Assembly: GCF_010183535.1 (NCBI RefSeq)
Contig: NC_071332.1
Coordinates: 11,904,001-11,968,000, forward strand
Source of the DNA: Caenorhabditis remanei
Lineage: Eukaryota; Nematoda; Chromadorea; Rhabditida; Rhabditidae
DNA length: 64,000 nt
Direction: 5' to 3'
Shown: piece after piece, positions 22,192-32,820 of the stretch
Layout: each line of letters starts with the position of its first letter
Numbering within the stretch: the stretch's first letter is position 1
Made by a program: the position numbers and the translations under genes
The notes under the pieces: generated by a model
What the model was told of the DNA's origin: nothing
The model's input: only the letters and a program-made list of their open reading frames with translations
Databases searched by the model: none

Positions 22192-24184
22192 TTATTCGGC
22201 AGCTTCTGGCTCCTTTTTTATCGAGGTTTCCGACTTTGCCACTGGGGCAAGTCTCGGTCTCTTCGCATCCTCGCGCTTTCCACTGCTTCTGTGCTTGGCG
22301 CCACGACGCTGCCACTTGGATCCACCAAATTTCTTCGAGGGTTCGCCACCGGATCTCTTACTAGACGAGGGGGCTAGTGCTCGTTGACTTGACGAGGGCT
22401 TTTTCTCTTCATCGGAGCCGGAGTCCGAGAAGAAACCATTCTCCTTAAAGTCGACGTACTTTCTCTGCACGTGATATCGACCTTCTTGGCGAGGCCGAGA
22501 AGGGTCGAGGTATTTGTCCATGTTGGCGCCGAAGTACGAGGAATCTTCTTTTGGATCAGATTCCGAGCGATTTCCCACTTTCGAGGTTTCTCCGGCCGAG
22601 GAAGACGGATGCTTCTGGTGGCGGGAAGGGCACAAAAGAGGATGATGCTCGCGTTCTTTGGAGGGCATGGACGGATCACATCTAAGGCAGAGACGGTGTT
22701 TCGCTTTGCAGAGTTCTGGCGAGCCATCGCAGTCGTTCTTTCCGCAGATGATACATCTTTGCTGAGTAATCAGCGCCAGACGTTTCGAATGCAGATCGAG
22801 GTGCACGTCACAATAGGCTGCGTCGTGTGTTCCGGTGCAGTAAAAGCATTTCGTGGAACTCTGAACATTACTGAATTAAGAAATGATCTAAGAAAATCAC
22901 ACTACGTACGGTCTTTCGGGCCTCATGAAGCTTTCGCTCCTCAATTTCAGCAACCTTTCGATTGTGAGCACGGTCCGAGGAATTACCGATCGCTTCGATC
23001 TCATCGAGGGCTATCAGGACTGAATCATCGTGGTCTGCGCCTGGTTCGAGGATTTGCTTGAAGCTATCCTGATCCTTCTTGATTCCAGCCATCTGGATTT
23101 TCAGATCTCTAACCTCCGTGGCCGTTTCCATCGATGACACTTTCCGTGCAATATAGCTTCTCAACGAGTCGTAGACTCTGGTGATTTTCAACGAGGTACT
23201 TTCGAACTTTTTCCAATCGAGGGAGCCTTGCTTCAAAAGCATCTCAACTTTCTCATTGCCTTTGCCTTGACTTCTGGAGAGACGGCGTTGATCGATCGCG
23301 ATCCGAGTCAACTGCTCCAGGAAGATACCCATATTTTTGGAGATACCCTGGAGAGTCGCTATCGGGGCCAATCTCTCAATCATATCGGTCCATTGATCGA
23401 GGGAAGGAATACGATCAATAAGATCTGCTTTCTTCGCGAGGGCCTCGAGGTCGGTTTTGGTTGCCAGCACTTCGAGATCTTTCTTGGTCACGTATTTGCC
23501 GAGGTCATCATGGGTGACTGAAGCTGTCGAGATGGTTTCGAGCTGATCCGAGATCTTTTTCAGCATCGCAAAAATCGTGGGAATCGTCTCTGATTCTTGG
23601 GTAGTATCGAGGAGTTGAGCTACGGTCTCTGGCATCTTTCCGTCGGTCTCATCACCGGATGTGGGCGCTGGACGTACGTCCTGGTCCTTATCTGATGAAT
23701 CCTGCGAGGGATCGACGTCGTCAGCGTTCGAGTTGACATCAACATAGAACGCTGGAGGACCGAATAGAACCTGCTCGTTTGGCGGTGGGAGCTCGTCCTC
23801 ATTTGAGTACAACTTTCCGGCCTCACCGAGGATCTGGTTCTCCTCTCCTGAATTTTCCTCTGAAAAAGAGATGATTTAGCCGCAATCCAGCGCACTGAAT
23901 AGCACTAACCATAATCGAGGAGCTCTTTTTCGGCATCTGTTCCGGGCTCCACGCTGGGCAATCCGAGTCCGAAGACCGGTGGTGCGGGCGAGGGTTCTGG
24001 AAAAGAAACCTAGTCACTCTCCACTCATTATCGATCTGTTTTTACCTTTGCCGATCTCAAGAAGCTCGTTAATACGTTGCTCACTTATCGGGGGGCATTG
24101 GATCAAGGCGATCGGTGGAAGCTTATTGCGAGGGACTTGATTGTTCACTCGCTCCTGGTCGTCAGTAGTGTTAGCTGCACTCAT
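22192..24184 (-). CDS. Retroelement accessory gene 1: coiled-coil, zinc-knuckle (Gag-like) protein, four exons
   Basis: Exons 24184-24046, 23996-23910, 23859-22910 and 22860-22192 join through GT-AG introns of 49, 50 and 49 nt. The total is 1845 nt, an exact multiple of three, giving 614 residues. Start MSAANTTDDQERVNN. Residues about 70-160 are acidic. Residues about 160-330 form long helices with heptad-like KKDLEVLATKTDLEAL, probably coiled coil. Exon 4 opens with CFYCTGTHDAAYC, a zinc knuckle very like the CAYCQGKHNSGAC of the element's Gag. It continues with CIICGKNDCDGSPELC and CLRCDPSMPS. A basic Ser/Lys/Arg tail (SGGEPSKKFGGSKWQRRG, RPRLAPVAK) follows. I infer an RNA-binding, self-associating protein, perhaps a duplicated and diverged Gag. 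Expression is untested. Confidence 0.75.
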
Positions 24185-24350
24185 CTGTTTATGCTAAATC
24201 AATACAAAAATAATGATTAATTCACTGAGTCGTTTACGAAACAGATATCGAACGGGGTAAAAACCGAGTTACTGAATTACAAGCATAAATGAGTAGTGGA
24301 GGACACAACTTTATTACGAGGCAAAAATGAATAATCAGTCTTTCTGCAAT

Positions 24351-25145
24351 TTATGACGGCTTCCATTTGAGTGAAAACATCCTATCGAGGGTTCCCGATT
24401 GGAGCTTGTGATGTACCAAGAGCATCGCTTTTTGGGCGATTTGACGGATTTGACAGAAATCAGACAGTCCGAATGATTCATGTTGTGACAGTAACGAGGG
24501 TAGGCATCCGCAGTTCATATCGTTTTCACGAATCAAACTCAGCGAGGACAATCGTGACGTGGAGTATCGAGGGCGAGGAGCATTTACATCAACATAATCC
24601 AAAATGGCTATGTGATAGGCTACCCACTGGTCCAATGGTGACATATCCCGAGGGATACGTGTTCCAAGAGCTTCCGGAGTCTTCTGGAGGAAGAATCCGC
24701 CGTTCAACTCGAAAGCCCGGACACTGTGCTCTCGACAACTCTCAACTTCGACGAGGATCCAAGTTGACCACACACGATTGCGTGATGCGAAGGCGTATGC
24801 TCGAACCATCACTTCTATTGGCATTCGATCTATCCGAATCTGAAAACTAGAGGCATCATTAGTTTAAACTGTCTGCTTTTTCTGGCTAACCATCGTTTTT
24901 TCGAGGTGTTTATACTCATTTCTGCTAGAATTCACAACTTCAGATGCCCGAGGGCGATTGACGTCGAAACTCGGAGCGACAACGAAGCTAACTGACTTCT
25001 GATCCGATTTCTCAGAGCGAAAAGTCCCCTCGATGGAGCGAGAACCTGGAAAAAGTCGATTTAACCGCCCGATTCGATCTATTTGGATACTTTTGCAAGT
25101 TTCCTCATTTCTCAAACACGAGGGATGTCTACCGAATTGATCCAT
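24351..25145 (-). CDS. Retroelement accessory gene 2: unknown protein, two exons
   Basis: Exons 25145-24891 and 24839-24351 join across a 51-nt GT-AG intron, giving 744 nt (247 residues). The ATG at 25145 begins MDQFGRHPSCLRNEE. Exon 1 is basic and polar. Exon 2 carries RAFELNGGFFLQKTPEALG, then MSPLDQWVAYHIAILDYVDV, NAPRP and NCGCLPSLL. The GGFF block and the QWV...PRP block recur in accessory gene 3, so the two may be paralogs. No known family is recognised. Its stop is 166 bp before the start of accessory gene 1, on the same strand. Confidence 0.6.
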
Positions 25146-25851
25146 TCTCGCTTGACGATTGGCCAAAAAGTGCTGTTACCTGAAATAAAAGTTTAGCCGC
25201 GAAACACCGGTCTATGTAAAGCGAACAGAACAAAGATACAGACATGCAAAAACACGCTGGGGATCAATGAACACATAAAGGGGGGATTTCGTGGGAACTT
25301 TTATCTCATATAACGACAATTATATCTAATGATTTGTGACTTCTTTTAACGAAATCCCGAGGGATTTCGTTCCGGCGGTGACGAAACGCTATTTGCATCG
25401 GCAGCTGCTCTGAAAAACGAATCTTTCATAGCAACGGAAAGAAATCACGGGGCGTTACCATCATCTCATCATTACATAACGGAGCTGTTCCGGTCCAACG
25501 GAATTTTCAGTTAGCAAACTTCAACAAAAAACAACAACGAGGTGAGAATATGCGAGAATTGAGACGAGGAACCTGAAACACGACCGATGTAAATGAGCTT
25601 GCTCATCTTAAACGACTACACCGGAAGTGCGCACAAGTAACACGCGAAGTGCGTCAGCTGCCTGCTGGCTCGAAACTAGCTAAGAAAAAAATTATGCGTA
25701 CTTTTTCGAAACTCTCAAATTTCGCAATTCTGACCTTCATGGCCATTTTCCTTGAAGGAAAAGCCATTTCCAGGCTGAAATCTACCAAGCGACAGTGCTA
25801 AAAACGTACAAGTAGTTAGTAGAACGGCCAAAGAAGCTCAAACGAGGGCTT

Positions 25852-26463
25852 CTAGAGATTCCAGGTTGAAAATGCTCTTCTCAGAGACGATAATCCAGAC
25901 AGGGTCTCAGCGCGGGTGGGTTCCGAGGGCCAATAATTTTGGGTACGACTAGTCGAGGGCAGCTCAAAGAGATGAGCCTCGATTTTAATATCCTCCATCA
26001 TTTTTCCTTCACGAAGACCATCGGCGATTGCCGCTGCGAACGCGAGGGCTTGACACTCCGGTGGATCAGAATGATCGTAGAGCGGAGTATCGTACCACGG
26101 GTTGCATTGGCAACGCGGACGATCTACGGGAACCGAGTTCCGCAGCCAAGTCGCGAATTCGACTTTTACGAAGAATCCTCCGTCCTAAAATACAAAACGA
26201 GGCTGAGTCGAATAGTGCTTTCTCACATGTGAATGTGGGCCTTCGGGGCATCCAGGAGGTGGACGTGGTGGATTTATATGATAAAGAACAAACTTATCAT
26301 CTACCCATTGATACCACTTAATCGCGTCCTCCGAAAAGGACTCGAAATTGAGCGGGTCATAGTCGACTCGTACCGACAGATACGGAGTACCGTGGGCATT
26401 GATCGAGTGAAGACTGAATCCGATCGCTGGGAAATCGAAGGGGGCACTGTCCGACAGAGGCAT
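25852..26463 (-). CDS. Retroelement accessory gene 3: unknown protein, two exons
   Basis: Exons 26463-26227 and 26184-25852 join across a 42-nt intron in phase 0, giving 570 nt (189 residues). The start is MPLSDSAPFDFPAIG. Exon 1 has KWYQWVDDKFVLYHINPPRP; exon 2 opens DGGFFVKVEFATWLRNSVPV and has a short Cys pair (CQCNPWY) and ECQALAFAAAIADGL. Similar short blocks occur in accessory gene 2 (DQWVAYHI, NAPRP, NGGFF, NCGCLP). No transmembrane or signal sequence is seen. The function is unknown. The start could lie further upstream, since an acceptor-like CTACAG directly precedes the ATG. Confidence 0.6.
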
Positions 26464-27316
26464 TCTGTAGGTAACTTAATACAACGGTTTTTACACGTTT
26501 CTGTGATAAATCAATGAAATGGTACGATCTGATTAACGACAATTCACTTTGAAAAAATAGTGAAAAGACCACAAAATTCCAATGATTCAAAACGGAATTG
26601 CGTAAAAATTTATAGTCCGAGGGACTCTAGAGGCTGATGCATCCGCTCTGTTACGAGGGCGGCGCATCCTTCACTCCGATTTCATTATCATCCGACATCC
26701 GTCATTCGAGGAGATATCAGAATTTCTATGTTTCTAACGAGCATGATGTATTACTGGACTCGCAATTCGAGGGGTCGGCTGAGATCAGAAGAAATTAGCC
26801 TATGCCTAACGAATCATCAGCGAAGTAACTTATCAAGTTTCCGAGGCGGCCGGGTGAAATTTCATCAAAATTCGTATCGGAGCCGTCTTCTCTTACGAGG
26901 AGTTGGCGAAGAATACGAGGGACGAATAATCACGAGGTCAACGGGCTCTTCTAGATGTACAGAATCTGGAATCTGTCGTAACGGTTCGAGTGACTCATTC
27001 GTGTGTTCGAGACGCCTAAAATGGGCCTAACCTGTTCATCGATTATCACAAATATAGCTGGTTAAAACCAGATATTACCCCAACGTGGAAGACGAAAGTG
27101 AACTGGTTCAAAGAACAAGTTTTATTAAGAAAATTTAATAGACACGTTAAGGAGAGTGAGATTGGACGAGGTATTAGGCTGATCAAGGCGTCGTTGAACG
27201 CGTGAAGATGTTAAAATGTCCAGTGAGGCGGAAAAAATGCTGTCACGAGGGTGGCGAGGAAATTTGAGAGATCTTGGAAGCGAGGTTGTAACAAGATTGG
27301 AGTCTATGGAATGGAT

Positions 27317-28026
27317 TCAGTAGGCGTTGCAAGCAGAAGGGGCAACTGCGCCAGACTGAGCTGGGGCGAATTGGAAACCCGTGCCGGCTTCGTCATCTGA
27401 ATCGTCTTTTTCGCCATTAGAGTTGGATGGGGGAGTATCCGGATCGGAGTCCTGGCCGTCCGAATCCTCTGACGAATCAGACGACTCCGAGGAGTCTCCG
27501 TAAGTAATAGACTGGAAAATCTTGAAACGTTTTCGGATGCCTCGAGCGCTCAATTCTCCGTTGGCCACGTCGCCACGGATTCGATCCATGATCTTCGAGA
27601 TCTTCTGAAACATTCGGTGACGCTGGGATATTTAGGTGTGACTGGGTACCGCATAATTAGAGTAGCGTTTTCGCGCAATGCGAGGGTCCTTCTCTTTTTT
27701 GGCGGTTCCAAGATTAGAATCTTTGAGGCGTTTGGCTACGAGGTCGCTAATCTCTGCTCCGAGGTCGTCCTTGAACTTTCCATTCAATAACTTGAACAGA
27801 GAGTCCTGAATACGAGAGCTGGCTTGAAGCTGCATCTCAAAGTGTCTCATGGACACCATAACCAGTCTCAGACCGGAAATCAGCATATCGTAGTCGGCAC
27901 GGCTCATTGTCACACCTAAAACACCATCATCTGTAATTTCTGGCTCGAATTCTGACGAATCTCACGCTGTGGAGGTTCCGAGGGCTGATTGAAGCCTTGC
28001 GGCGGGTCAGATCCGTTAGCCGACAT
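27317..28026 (-). CDS. Retroelement accessory gene 4: small acidic-tailed protein, three exons
   Basis: Exons 28026-27957, 27915-27650 and 27604-27317 join across introns of 41 and 45 nt, giving 624 nt exactly (207 residues). It begins MSANGSDPPQGFNQPSEPP, echoing the MSAANTTDD start of accessory gene 1. The middle is helical (MSRADYDMLISGLRL, LQASSRIQDSLFKLL) with a basic KKEKDPRIARKRYSN. Exon 3 is helical, then highly acidic (SSESSDSSEDSDGQDSDPD). No family recognised. A helical basic core with an acidic tail could suit a nucleic-acid or histone-interacting protein, but this is inference. Consistent frames across two introns argue that it is real. Confidence 0.65.
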
Positions 28027-31000
28027 CGTCGATCTCGAGGGTCGCTGAAACATAAATGATTCAACTATGCTCGGATGGAACAATGACGAGAAACTGTCAC
28101 GGAGTTACACGGGCAAAATACGTTAGAATTCGAAAAAGAAACTACTTGCGTATACAAGGGGCACAAAGGTTCGAGATGACGAGAGATAGTCCACGATATC
28201 AGTTGAAGGAGTCACCTTCTCAGACATCACTGGCTAGAGCTCTACGCGAGAAGTTTCGCCGCAACACGATACTAAACCATCTCAAAGCTAAGCGAGAGCT
28301 TTCTATGTAGCGATCGAAACCACCACTCTGAAAGCAAGAGGCTTTGGAATCATAACGGATTCCGTGATGTAATTAGTTTGACAATATAGTGTAATCGTAA
28401 GCTGATTACGGTCTCTCTTAAACGACTATCATTCTCATCGGTTCTTTGTAAGTCTCGAGGATCTACTAATTTCAGTGTAGTTCGTGATAGAGACGAGGTA
28501 TTGGTAGCCTAATAAGGCCCTCCGCTTGCCAGGCGGCCGGCCCGTTAATCTACCGATCCGCTTAAAATCGCTGCAAAACGGCTAAACCGAAAGCTTCAAC
28601 CTCAAGTCCTACACAGAACAAAACGAAGACTCGAATGACAGAGAGGGTCCGTAATCAAAAACGACTACCTACGGCCACTAAGAGAATCGAGGGAGAAGGG
28701 GGAGTCATACAACGCCGGCTTATCGCTGTCATCTGCCTATACCGCAAACTAAAGCACCACATAGTTTATTCTCTTTCTCTCATCCAGATGTGGTTATCGA
28801 GTGGATTTCCAGATTGGTCATACTGTCGACAACGGTTGTTAGACAACCTTCAGATTTCGAGGAAGTATTCACAGTCAGTAATGTACGAAATAGTACAAAA
28901 GCCACGCGACCTGACGTGAAACTGCCGAAAATCCGGTCTAAAATACACCAAATCCCATGCGGGACAGCGAGATTCTAAAAGAGAGTCTGTGCTACAAGAA
29001 TTCCTTTGCAGTTCGAGGGAAACGTGCCCACACTCGCCCACTGGGGGAGAATGTAAGTCTATTTCGGTCGAACTACTCTCGATAATGAACACCCTTCACG
29101 AGATACTCAGAGTTCCGTGTTATGTATGATCGAATATCTAGGATTCAAAATCGAAACTCTGATTCCGTACTTCATACACATCTTCCAATAGGCGGATCTG
29201 ATAGCACCAGATCTGGTCCCGAGGATCTCATAATCAATGGCGCCCTGGAGCAGTGGGTCCTAGAACCCATGCTCCGGGGGGCCAGAGGATTCGAGTGTAT
29301 CTCCGCTCCGAAGGGTCTCACTCGAAATCGAGGGATATGCTTCGGTGGAGGCTACACCGAATCGCTGACTACGATAACCTTTGAACGTGATCCAGTACTA
29401 GAAACTCTCCCCAGAGCGTAATCCACGCTCCGGGGGGCCAGAGGATGCTCCATAGGGAGTATCCTCCTCAAATCCTGTAACCGGAAGAGCATACGAAAGA
29501 CACTCTCTCGCACTAACACAGCCGACTATCCTATAGCTCATTGGGGACGATCACCGAATAACCAACCTCGCGGCCGGTTACGAGGGGGAGCGGGCCAACA
29601 AGCCAGAATAACCGGTTTGACTGTTTCAGTTCACGTTAACACGCTACTGAATATGTCGGTCGCCGAAGAGCAGATACACTCTTCAACTAAGTCTTCTGGC
29701 AGTTAGGTCAGATTTCGTATCGATGTGTACAGAGTCGGTTGAATTTCAAATTGCATGTATCCGAGGGGAGTAAGCCCATACGGGGCTCCGATCTCGATAC
29801 GAAATTCAACGTGCCTCGGTGAGACCGAACGATCTGGAACCCATTCAATGCATAGCTCTCCGAATCAAATTGAACGGATGACTCGCTAGCACCAAATGCT
29901 CCGCAGGAGGGAATGGTCGTCTGAGGATCGGCGAGTTCAGATGCTTGAAAAGCGTCTGTCGAACCGGCGAGCTTAGGCGTAGTTCCTTTCCATTGGAGGT
30001 TCTAACACAGAAGACAAGTGCGAAATTACTCAGATTTTTCTGCGATAATAGCGTCTTCTTGGGATAGAGAGTGGATATTAGTGAGTTGATGTTATCTAAT
30101 AGGCCGCTAGTTATCATATCAGGTAAACAGAGGGTACCGACTGCTCGATCGCTTCGGATCTACTCACAATGCAACGCTTGCGTTGATGTTTTCGAAAGTA
30201 GGCATCAGCCTTAACCCTTCAGAATCCTGCTACTAAACCAGTGGGTGTTCGAACAATCGATGAACTAAATCGACTTTCTACCTAGAAGTCTGAAAGCGAG
30301 GGAGCGAATCGGATGAAACACTAGAAGAATTGACTAGGTGTGTTATCGAGGTGAGGGGGATTCGAAAGACTCGAAATACATCGAGGGAGATCGAATCGCC
30401 GAGGCTCGCATTAACACCATTGGTCGAACTTCCAAAATTGCGAGGGTCGTGAGGTCGAGGAAATATCGCCATTTCCTGTCAAGCTCTAAACCGGAGCAAT
30501 AGAAGACTATCCGAAGGCTCGCTTGCTATCTACTGACGGCTTACGAAAATTCTGAGTCCCGATGATGGGCCAGATACAGTACGTATACCGCTAACTGTTC
30601 TCAAACGACTACCAAATCAAACGATAAGGCAAGAACAGACTCACGGAACGTTTAATGAATCTCATTGGAGCGTGTTAACTCGAGGGGCCGGTTACGAAAG
30701 TGGCATACGCACTGATTCGTGGCGTACCTTACTCGAGGTTTCTGTATTCATATGCCGACCAGAGACCCTTGCCGGCAAGACGACCACGGTTAGTGGATGG
30801 GAGCCGCTAGGGGGAAACGGGTGGGACACAGAGCTTACAGTCCCTAACTAACGCAGAAAATGGAGCACCTGAGGCGGGACAGGGACTGCCCTCCGAAGGG
30901 AGGAGTCTGATCGTCTCTTGCCTGGCATCTCTTTCGCTAGTCAATAACATGCGCCGTTAAGCTCAAAACCGTATCTGGTGAGCCAGTCGGGCTTCACACG

Positions 31001-31640
31001 AAGGGGCCAGCCTGCTCGGTACTTAATTCAACACGTTCGGCGGGTCGGAATTACACCGATGAAGCCTAGTGAGCTGAACAAAACCAAACCGACCCAAGAT
31101 CCCATGTAAACATCAACATTCCGATGGATCCTTGTCCCACGAGAGGGGTCGTACGCAGCAAAAACTGCTGACCGCTCGGGCAGGGAATCGGTTACCGGGA
31201 CTGCTCGCGCTCCGAGGAGCTGGAGACAAATGCCGATAAACCATCAAAGGGAGCATCCGAAACATCAAAATCATACACGAGGTCGAGGACCCCCAGTTTT
31301 TCATATCATCCTTCAGTCTAAAAACTCGGCTTCCCGACCGCTTCGCTGCCTTACGGCTGCTTAGCAAGGGTTCCGGGTTCTCAAACATCCAGACAACGTC
31401 TTAGATCCGAGGAATCGATTGTAGGGTATCACTCCGAATGCTGTAATTGACCACCGATCCCCTTCTGAAGTACAGAATTCATAAGAATTCCGTAACTATC
31501 CGGTGAGGGGAGAGGGCGAAATCAAAAACTATTCGGAAAGACGTGACTACAATAGACGCTCAGATCCGCAAAGAGACTCCCTCCGATCCAGCAAGCTGGC
31601 ATGAAGGGACCTTGACTTATTCAACGACCGTCTTTAATGC
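28027..31640. other. Retroelement leader, unassigned 3.6 kb
   Basis: No gene could be assembled. A few minus-strand frames (29092-28850, 30117-29845, 31388-31113) are 80-91 residues long without recognisable motifs. A 19-bp direct repeat GCTCCGGGGGGCCAGAGGA occurs near 29272 and 29429. CGAGG pentamers continue throughout. Confidence 0.5.
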
Positions 31641-31673
31641 GATCAGTCGGCTGCTAGTACCACACCCTCCCGC

Positions 31674-31704
31674 AAACAGACGAATCTGTGTTAAAACACA
31701 GCAA
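31674..31704. repeat. Leader hairpin, copy A
   Basis: ACAGA-CGAA-TCTGT followed directly by GTGTTAAAACAC. Each part is a short inverted repeat. The counterpart near 32150-32176 reads ACGGA-CGAG-TCCGT and then GTGTTAAAACAC, so an A-T pair changed to G-C with pairing kept. Confidence 0.6.
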
Positions 31705-32147
31705 GAAGCGGCAGTACCTTTCACCAATTTATCACAAAAAATAAGAGCGGAGAACTATAGCCAAGTGGCTTCATCCCGAGGGAGAAGCGCCCAAAACGAG
31801 AACAATCCCGCTCAAATTCCAGCACGACACGACATCGGAGACCAACACGAGACTTCTGATCGATTTTTCCCAGTTTCCGGATGGTTCGGGGCGAGTGGCA
31901 CGCCTCGAATTGCTTCGAGGGGTGTCAGAATCGCGAGAACCGTTCGTAGTCCCGAGAAAACCGAGGGAAGTTGACCAGCAGACGACATCCGATGCCACAG
32001 GGCACGAGGGAGCCATCCAATCCAATCGCGAACTTCTGATCGATTTTTTCTCAGTTTCCGATGGGTTCGGGACATGCGAGACGCCTCTAGTTCATTACTC
32101 GAACATCTCCGATGTGATCTGTTAGCTAGAAGTATTACACCCTTCCG

Positions 32148-32176
32148 CAAACGGACGAGTCCGTGTTAAAACACAG
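32148..32176. repeat. Leader hairpin, copy B
   Basis: Second copy of the leader hairpin (ACGGA-CGAG-TCCGT plus GTGTTAAAACAC). The stem is preserved against copy A by a paired substitution while the tetraloop changed from CGAA to CGAG. Confidence 0.6.
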
Positions 32177-32820
32177 CAAGAAGGGGGCAACACCGTTCAC
32201 TAACGTAGCACGAGGGATAAGAACAAGAAACGAAACCTCAAAGCGTGTCGAAATCGCGAAATCCAATCGTAATCCCGAGAAAAAAGGCGAGGGAAGTGGA
32301 CCAAACAGCAGCAAACGAAGCGAACGAAGCACGATGCAGTCAGAGTACCCAATCCGTAGAACTTCTGATCGATTTCTTGCCCGCTTCCGGGTTTTTCGGA
32401 ATTTTCGAAAAATTTCGAAATCCGAAAAAATGGGGAATTGGGGAGAAAAACGAGGGAAGCGGGAGAGGGCGATGACAACTGACGCAAATGAGCACGAGGC
32501 AATCAGAGTACGCGATCCGTAGAACTTCTGATCGATTCCTTGCCCGTTTCCGGGTTTTTCGGAATTTTCGAAATATTTCGCAATATTTCGAAATTCGAAA
32601 AACGGGGGAATTGGGGAGAAAAACGAGGGAAGCGGGAGAGGGCGATGACAACTGACGCAAATGAGCACGAGGCAATCAGAGTACGCGATCCGTAGAACTT
32701 CTGATCGATTCCTTGCCCGTTTCCGGGTTTTTCGGAATTTTCGAAATATTTCGCAATATTTCGAAATTCGAAAAACGGGGGAATTGGGGAGAAAAACGAG
32801 GGAAGCGGGACCGGGCAATA

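Larger units (their letters stand above)
31640..32820. repeat. Degenerate ~163-180-bp repeat array near the 5' LTR
   Basis: The core ACTTCTGATCGATT recurs near 31852, 32032, 32360, 32524 and 32697. The last three units are well conserved (periods of about 163 and 173 bp) and include a TTTCGGAATTTTCGAAATATTTCG palindrome-rich block. The older copies are degenerate. A second pair of direct repeats, about 470 bp apart (near 31668 and 32139), starts CCGCAAAC and contains the hairpin annotated separately. The array lies 0.7-1.9 kb downstream of the 5' LTR in sense orientation. Confidence 0.85.
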
